Source: Planctomycetes bacterium SM23_32
GTDB taxonomy: Bacteria; Planctomycetota; Brocadiia; SM23-32
DNA length: 6,120 nucleotides
Direction of reading: 5' to 3'
NCBI GenBank assembly: GCA_001303885.1
Contig: LJUE01000152.1
Coordinates: 1 to 6,120, forward strand
Part shown: in pieces, positions 1 to 3,506 of the stretch
Layout of the letters: each line of letters starts with the position of its first letter
Numbering within the stretch: position 1 is the first letter of the stretch
Notes under the pieces: model-generated
The model's input: the letters and a program-made list of their open reading frames with translations, nothing else
What the model was told of the DNA's origin: nothing
Database searches by the model: none
Program-made: the position numbers and the translations under genes

Positions 1-806
1 CGCACGGCGTCCGCGTCGAGCAGTATGGTCCCCCCCGCCTGGACGGCGAGCGCCCCGACGCCGGAGCGCATGAGCACCTCGACCGTCTCGGGGCCGATGC
101 AGGGAATGTCGAATCGTTCGTCATGGCTCTCTTTGGGCACCTTGACGGCCACGGCACCCCCTCCGGCCAGTGCGCCGCCGCGCTCAAGGGTGGCGTCGGT
201 GCCGTCAATGCCCTCGACGGCGACGACGGCTTGCTCCTTGACCACGATGCACTGGCCGATCTGGAGGGCGGCCACCTGCTTGGCGATGGGCCAGCCGAAA
301 CGGATGTCACGCCACTGCCGTTCGGTGGGCCGGCGCCGGCCCACGCAGCCGCGCGGGATGAGCAGCTCGGGGCAGTAATCCCGCACGCTGCCCACCGGCA
401 TGCCCTCCCGGGCGAACTCGTCGGCCACGGCCCCCAGAATGGCGTGGTCCTCCTTGGTCCTGGTCCGGCCGAACCAGAGCCTCACGGTCCGCCAGTCGGG
501 CAGCATGGCCGCCTTGCTGCCGAACATGCGCTGCTTGCGGACGGCCCCGCACATGAGGACGGCGTCCGCGCCCGCGGACTTGAACAAGCGGATCCACTGT
601 CCCAGCTTGGCCAGGCCGGTCCAGTGGACCTCGTCCGCCACGGACTCGACGGCGGCGTCGGCCTCCCCCTTGATGGCTATGGCCACCACCCGGAAGCCCC
701 GGGAGCGGAGCGAAGCGGCCACGCGAAGCGGAAGCAGGCCGGCCCCGCACAGCAGACCCACGGTCCGCCCCCCGGAAGATGCGCTGTCGGCGCCCCCGCC
801 CGCCAT
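1..806 (-). CDS. lpxI: UDP-2,3-diacylglucosamine pyrophosphatase LpxI (DUF1009 family), partial at the C-terminus
   Basis: LpxI hydrolyses UDP-2,3-diacylglucosamine to lipid X and UMP, the step before disaccharide formation in lipid A synthesis; it replaces LpxH in many diderms and acts at the cytoplasmic membrane. The 268 codons visible begin MAGGGADSAS. Family signatures are seen: an N-terminal glycine-rich segment (GLLCGAGLLPLRVA, 17-30), a KED motif (118-120) in the middle, and the conserved C-terminal half with VVKEQAVVAVEGIDGTDAT (188-206), KVPKESHDERFDIPCIGPET (222-241) and ALAVQAGGTILLDAD (252-266). LpxI proteins are usually about 270-285 residues, so only the last few residues are likely lost past base 1. 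The start ATG (806-804) lies one base after the proA stop, and a good ribosome binding site (GAGGGAG, 817-811) sits inside the end of proA, which implies translational coupling. The N-terminal 13 residues are low in complexity, so a later GTG start is possible but less well supported. The family call is firm from the C-terminal motifs. Confidence 0.93.
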   Translation of the reverse strand, partial: MAGGGADSASSGGRTVGLLCGAGLLPLRVAASLRSRGFRVVAIAIKGEADAAVESVADEVHWTGLAKLGQWIRLFKSAGADAVLMCGAVRKQRMFGSKAAMLPDWRTVRLWFGRTRTKEDHAILGAVADEFAREGMPVGSVRDYCPELLIPRGCVGRRRPTERQWRDIRFGWPIAKQVAALQIGQCIVVKEQAVVAVEGIDGTDATLERGGALAGGGAVAVKVPKESHDERFDIPCIGPETVEVLMRSGVGALAVQAGGTILLDADAV

Positions 807-807
807 G

Positions 808-2064
808 CTACTCCCTCAGCTGGCCGTTGCCGATGACGCGCCACTTGTAGGTGGTCAGCTCTTCGAGCGCCATCGGCCCCCGCGCGTGCAGCTTGTCGGT
901 GCTGATGCCTATCTCGGCGCCCAGCCCGAGCTGCTCCCCGTCGTCGAAGCGCGTGGTGGTGTTGACGAACACGGTCGCCGAGTCCACCTCGTCCAGGAAG
1001 CGCTCGGCGCTGCGGAGGTCGCTGGTCACGATCGCGTCGCTGTGCCCCGAGCCGTAGCGGTTGATGTGGTCTATGGCTTCCTCCACGCTGCGCACCACGC
1101 GCACGGCGAGGATCTTGTCCAGGTACTCGGTGGTCCAGTCCTCGAGGGTGGCGGGCTTCATGTCCGGCACCATCTCGCAGCACGTCGGGCAGCCGCGCAA
1201 CTCAACGCCCTCGCGCTGAAAGACCGGGTGCATCTGCTGCCAGAACGCCTCGGCGATGTCCTGGTGGACCAGCAGAGTCTCCATGGCGTTGCAGACGCCG
1301 GGCCGCTGGCACTTGGCGTTGTGGCAGATGGCCACGGCCATGTCCACGTCGGCGCTCGCGTCCACGTAGGTGTGGCAGACGCCCTCGTAGTGCTTGATGA
1401 CCGGTATGGTCGAGTTCTCGACAACGGTGCGGATCAAGCCGGCCCCGCCCCGGGGGATGACCACGTCTATGTAGGCGTCGGCCTTCAGCAGCTCGTTGAC
1501 CACGGCCCGGTCGGGCGTGTCCACCATCTGCACCGCGCGGCCATCCATGCCGACGCTCTCGCAGGCTTCGGCGATACAGCGGTGGAGGGCCAGGTTGGAG
1601 TTGATGGCCTCCTTGCCGCCGCGCAGTATGACGGCGTTGCCGCTCTTCAGGCACAGGGAGGCGGCGTCGGCCGTGACGTTGGGCCGCGACTCGTAGATCA
1701 TGCAGATGACGCCGAGCGGCACGCGCACCTTGTCCACCTTCAGCCCGTTGGCCAGCACCCAGCCGTCAATGACGCGGCCGACCGGGTCGCGGAGCATGGC
1801 CACCTTGCGGATGGAGCCTGCCATTCCGTCAATCCGCTTGTCGGTCAGCTCCAGGCGGTCGAGCATGGCGCCGGAGAGCCCGGCTTCCCGGCCGGCCTGG
1901 AGGTCCCGGCGGTTGGCCTCTTTGAGCTCGTCGCGCGCATCGAGGACGCCGGCCGCCATGGCCTCCAGCGCGGCGTCCTTGAGCGCCGTTGACGCGCGCG
2001 CGACGGCACGCGACGCCTCCCGCGCCCCCTTCGCAAGGCCGTCAACGTACTCCTTCACGTCCAT
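808..2064 (-). CDS. proA: Gamma-glutamyl phosphate reductase (glutamate-5-semialdehyde dehydrogenase)
   Basis: ProA reduces L-glutamyl-5-phosphate with NADPH to glutamate-5-semialdehyde, the second step of proline synthesis from glutamate, in the cytoplasm. The protein is 418 residues, the normal family length, and is of the aldehyde dehydrogenase superfamily. Visible signatures are: RVPLGVICMIYESRPNVTAD (114-133), the cofactor-side segment KSGNAVILRGGKEA (140-153), PVIKHYEGVCHTYVD (221-235), the catalytic cysteine in RPGVCNAMETLLVH (Cys258), KPATLEDWTTEYLD (303-316), RYGSGHSDAIVT (336-347) and the C-terminal FVNTTTRFDDGEQLGLGAEIGIS (split as 366-375 and 376-388). The start ATG has a usable ribosome binding site, AAGGGG, 7 bases upstream. 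It is the middle gene of a leftward cluster and is followed directly by lpxI. The usual partner proB (glutamate 5-kinase) is not in this window. One oddity is a cysteine cluster, CPTCC at 292-296, in a stretch that is variable in the family. Confidence 0.97.
   Translation of the reverse strand: MDVKEYVDGLAKGAREASRAVARASTALKDAALEAMAAGVLDARDELKEANRRDLQAGREAGLSGAMLDRLELTDKRIDGMAGSIRKVAMLRDPVGRVIDGWVLANGLKVDKVRVPLGVICMIYESRPNVTADAASLCLKSGNAVILRGGKEAINSNLALHRCIAEACESVGMDGRAVQMVDTPDRAVVNELLKADAYIDVVIPRGGAGLIRTVVENSTIPVIKHYEGVCHTYVDASADVDMAVAICHNAKCQRPGVCNAMETLLVHQDIAEAFWQQMHPVFQREGVELRGCPTCCEMVPDMKPATLEDWTTEYLDKILAVRVVRSVEEAIDHINRYGSGHSDAIVTSDLRSAERFLDEVDSATVFVNTTTRFDDGEQLGLGAEIGISTDKLHARGPMALEELTTYKWRVIGNGQLRE
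811..817 (-). promoter_or_regulatory. Ribosome binding site of lpxI, inside the proA 3' end
   Basis: Read on the minus strand the sequence is GAGGGAG, and its GAGG core lies 7 bases before the lpxI ATG. It overlaps the last codons of proA (Arg-Glu-stop). The stop TAG, one base and then ATG is a typical arrangement for coupled translation, and it decides the lpxI start. Confidence 0.7.
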
Positions 2065-2071
2065 CCCTGTG

Positions 2072-2077
2072 CCCCTT
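2072..2077 (-). promoter_or_regulatory. Ribosome binding site of proA
   Basis: AAGGGG on the minus strand, 7 bases before the proA ATG (2064-2062). It supports that start over the internal methionines, which would remove conserved N-terminal helix. Confidence 0.55.
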
Positions 2078-2084
2078 GGGTCTG

Positions 2085-2096
2085 TTCCTGTTCCTG
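2085..2096. repeat. Two tandem copies of TTCCTG in the ftsB-like/proA spacer
   Basis: The spacer between the ftsB-like stop and the proA start (2065-2153, 89 bases) holds CTGTTCCTGTTCCTGTG (2082-2098), a six-base unit in tandem. I see no terminator hairpin and no clear promoter in this spacer, so read-through from the ftsB-like gene into proA is the simplest reading. The repeat is short and may be chance or polymerase slippage. Confidence 0.4.
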
Positions 2097-2153
2097 TGCT
2101 CGTGCCATTGCCCGCGCTGCACTTGCTGTCAGTCGTCCTCGCGGATGCGCCGC

Positions 2154-2612
2154 CTACGCCGCTTCCTCATCCGACCGGGCCGACGCGTTGGCAGACGCAC
2201 AGATCAGCGCCGTCAGCACGAATGCGGCGGCGGGGACGGCAAGCGGCAACTGGCGCCACATCAGCACCTTCTGCCACGGAGAGACATCGTGCGGCGGGCG
2301 GCGCCGCGGCCGGATGGCCGCGCCGGCGCCGGACGCGAACTCCGAGACCTGTTCGCCGGGCGCTGCGAACCCGTAGTCCTCGCGCGCAACGCGTTCGATG
2401 GCCTCGGGCGAACTGAGCAGGGCGTCGCGCTCGGCGCGCGAGCGGGCGTTCAGCTCCTCTAGCTCCTGGAGTCCGGCCTCCAGCCGTGCCTGCTCCTCCA
2501 GCGCGCGCTCCAGCTGGCGCCCGCGCCGAGCCAGCACCGCGCCGAAGAGAGCCGCGGCCAGTGTGGCCAGCAGCACCGGCAGCCAGAACGACCGGGCCGT
2601 GAAGATGCGCAT
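2154..2612 (-). CDS. FtsB/DivIC-like septum formation initiator family protein with an extra C-terminal membrane segment
   Basis: FtsB/DivIC proteins are bitopic membrane proteins that form a coiled coil with FtsL and, with FtsQ/DivIB, activate septal wall synthesis. This 152-residue protein shows the family layout: a short N-terminus, a membrane helix at about 9-28 (FWLPVLLATLAAALFGAVLA), a coiled coil at about 30-66 rich in Arg, Glu and Leu heptads, and then the hallmark SSPEAIERVAREDYGFAAPGEQV (two pieces, 67-79 and 80-89). Classical FtsB stops near there (about 90-105 residues). This one continues with a basic stretch (RPRRRPP, 101-107) and a second hydrophobic segment at about 121-143, ending in an acidic tail. 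I chose the ATG at 2612-2610 because GGAG lies 8 bases before it; a GTG two codons upstream (2618) lies only 2 bases from the same site. It is the first gene of the leftward cluster and reads from a promoter in the divergent region. The family is clear; the exact divisome role is inferred, so I give no symbol. Confidence 0.82.
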   Translation of the reverse strand: MRIFTARSFWLPVLLATLAAALFGAVLARRGRQLERALEEQARLEAGLQELEELNARSRAERDALLSSPEAIERVAREDYGFAAPGEQVSEFASGAGAAIRPRRRPPHDVSPWQKVLMWRQLPLAVPAAAFVLTALICASANASARSDEEAA

Positions 2613-2620
2613 GGGCACTG

Positions 2621-2626
2621 CTCCGG
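2621..2626 (-). promoter_or_regulatory. Ribosome binding site deciding the ftsB-like start
   Basis: CCGGAG on the minus strand, with the G of GGAG ending at 2621, is 8 bases from the ATG at 2612 and only 2 bases from the GTG at 2618. The spacing favours the ATG. Confidence 0.6.
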
Positions 2627-2655
2627 GACACGCGGCGGCCGCATAGCTGCCTACA

Positions 2656-2685
2656 CATATAACGGGAAGCCGGCCGCCGTGTCAA
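2656..2685 (-). promoter_or_regulatory. Putative sigma-70-type promoter for the ftsB-like/proA/lpxI cluster
   Basis: On the minus strand a perfect TTGACA (2685-2680) is followed, after 18 bases, by TATATG (2661-2656); a 17-base spacing gives TTATAT instead. The A+T-rich -10 stretch stands out sharply in GC-rich DNA. Expected transcription start is near 2649, leaving a leader of about 37 bases before the ATG at 2612. Orientation, consensus match and leader length all fit; not proven by sequence alone. Confidence 0.6.
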
Positions 2686-2707
2686 CGATGCCGCCCGCGC
2701 GCCGGAC

Positions 2708-2737
2708 TTGACAGCCGGCACGGGGCTGTGGAATACT
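2708..2737 (+). promoter_or_regulatory. Putative sigma-70-type promoter for psd and the downstream fusion gene
   Basis: A perfect TTGACA (2708-2713) is followed after 18 bases by AATACT (2732-2737), four of six matches to the -10 consensus. Expected transcription start is near 2744, giving a leader of about 45 bases before the psd start. It lies back to back with the minus-strand promoter, with 22 bases between the two -35 elements (2686-2707). Confidence 0.55.
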
Positions 2738-2775
2738 CCTGCCGCCACGCGACGCAGTCCCTGTCGCAGAGATAC

Positions 2776-2779
2776 GGAG
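2776..2779 (+). promoter_or_regulatory. Ribosome binding site of psd (TTG start)
   Basis: GGAG lies 10 bases before the TTG at 2790. No ATG or GTG in the same frame is available just upstream, and the next in-frame TTG (2802) would be still further from the site, so the TTG at 2790 is the best start. Confidence 0.5.
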
Positions 2780-2789
2780 CCGATCGGGT

Positions 2790-3506
2790 TTGAGAATCCC
2801 CTTGGCCAGGTACGGGCTGGGCACGCTGGCAGCCGGCACGGTGCTGGCGGCCGCCGGGGCGGCGGTGAGTCTGGTGGTGCTGCCGTGGCTGGCCGCGTTC
2901 TTCGGGCTGGCGTGGGTGGGGCTGCTCCTGTTCTTCCGCGACCCCGAGCGGCGGGCGGCGGCCTCCCCGGAAGCCCTGCTCAGCCCGGCGGACGGCGTGG
3001 TGCGGGACGTCGGCCGGGTGGCGCCGCCCGCGTTCCTGAAGGGGGGCGCGGTGCGAGTAGGCATCTTCATGTCCCTGCTGGACGTGCACGTGAACCGCTC
3101 GCCCGCTGCGGGGGAAGTGCGCTGGGTGAGCCACCATCCGGGCTCCTTTCACGACGCCCGCACTCGGGCCGCCCTCACCCACAACGAGCACAACCTGCTG
3201 GGGCTGGAGCTGCCCGACGGGCGCCGCATCCTCGTCAACCAGATCGCCGGGTGCGTTGCCCGCCGCATCGTGTGCGATGTCTCGTCCGGGGACGTGCTGC
3301 AGAGGGGGCAGCGGTTCGGCATGGTCAAGTTCGGCAGCCGGGTTGAACTTTACCTGCCGGCTGCCGACCAATACGAAGTGATCGTGGGCCCGGGCGACCG
3401 AGTCAGGGCGGGCGTGAGCGTGCTGGCCACAAGGACCTGCCCACAGGAGGCGTCCGGCCCAACCTGCCGCCCCGGGGCCGCCGCAGAGCATGCCAAGCAG
3501 TCGTAA
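2790..3506 (+). CDS. psd: Phosphatidylserine decarboxylase proenzyme, short type
   Basis: This enzyme decarboxylates phosphatidylserine to phosphatidylethanolamine at the cytoplasmic membrane, using a pyruvoyl group made by self-cleavage. The 238-residue protein is of the short class found in alphaproteobacteria, planctomycetes and archaea (archaetidylserine decarboxylase relatives). Residues about 8-48 are two hydrophobic stretches, followed by FFRDPER (48-54), the SPADG motif (65-69, Asp68), the LLDVHVNRSP motif (96-105, His100), and GMVKFGSRVELYLP (177-190). The FGS at 181-183 is the expected cleavage site: Gly182 would end the beta chain and Ser183 become the pyruvoyl cap of the alpha chain. 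Asp68, His100 and Ser183 match the proposed charge-relay set. Start is TTG with GGAG 10 bases before it. The C-terminal ~20 residues (Cys, Pro and Ala rich) look like a non-conserved tail, and its last 17 bases overlap the next gene. No phosphatidylserine synthase gene, often adjacent, is in the window. A strict archaetidylserine substrate is unlikely in a bacterium. Confidence 0.95.
   Translation: MRIPLARYGLGTLAAGTVLAAAGAAVSLVVLPWLAAFFGLAWVGLLLFFRDPERRAAASPEALLSPADGVVRDVGRVAPPAFLKGGAVRVGIFMSLLDVHVNRSPAAGEVRWVSHHPGSFHDARTRAALTHNEHNLLGLELPDGRRILVNQIAGCVARRIVCDVSSGDVLQRGQRFGMVKFGSRVELYLPAADQYEVIVGPGDRVRAGVSVLATRTCPQEASGPTCRPGAAAEHAKQS

Noticed and set aside
400..1992. 530-codon plus-strand open frame opposite lpxI and proA
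   Set aside because: It lies antisense to two firmly identified genes, and its translation (His, Val, Gly and Asp rich, no motif) is the typical mirror of GC-rich coding DNA where third-position G/C removes stops on the other strand.
2065..2153. Possible terminator or promoter between the ftsB-like gene and proA
   Set aside because: I found no stem followed by a T-run on the minus strand and no -35/-10 pair of quality like those at 2656-2685; only a short TTCCTG tandem repeat.
2616..2618. GTG start for the ftsB-like gene, two codons upstream
   Set aside because: The only ribosome binding site is 2 bases away, too close; it is 8 bases from the ATG at 2612.
2708..3346. 212-codon plus-strand frame overlapping psd
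   Set aside because: It is in another frame of psd, Gly, Arg and Ala rich with no motif, and it would begin within the putative psd promoter's -35 element.
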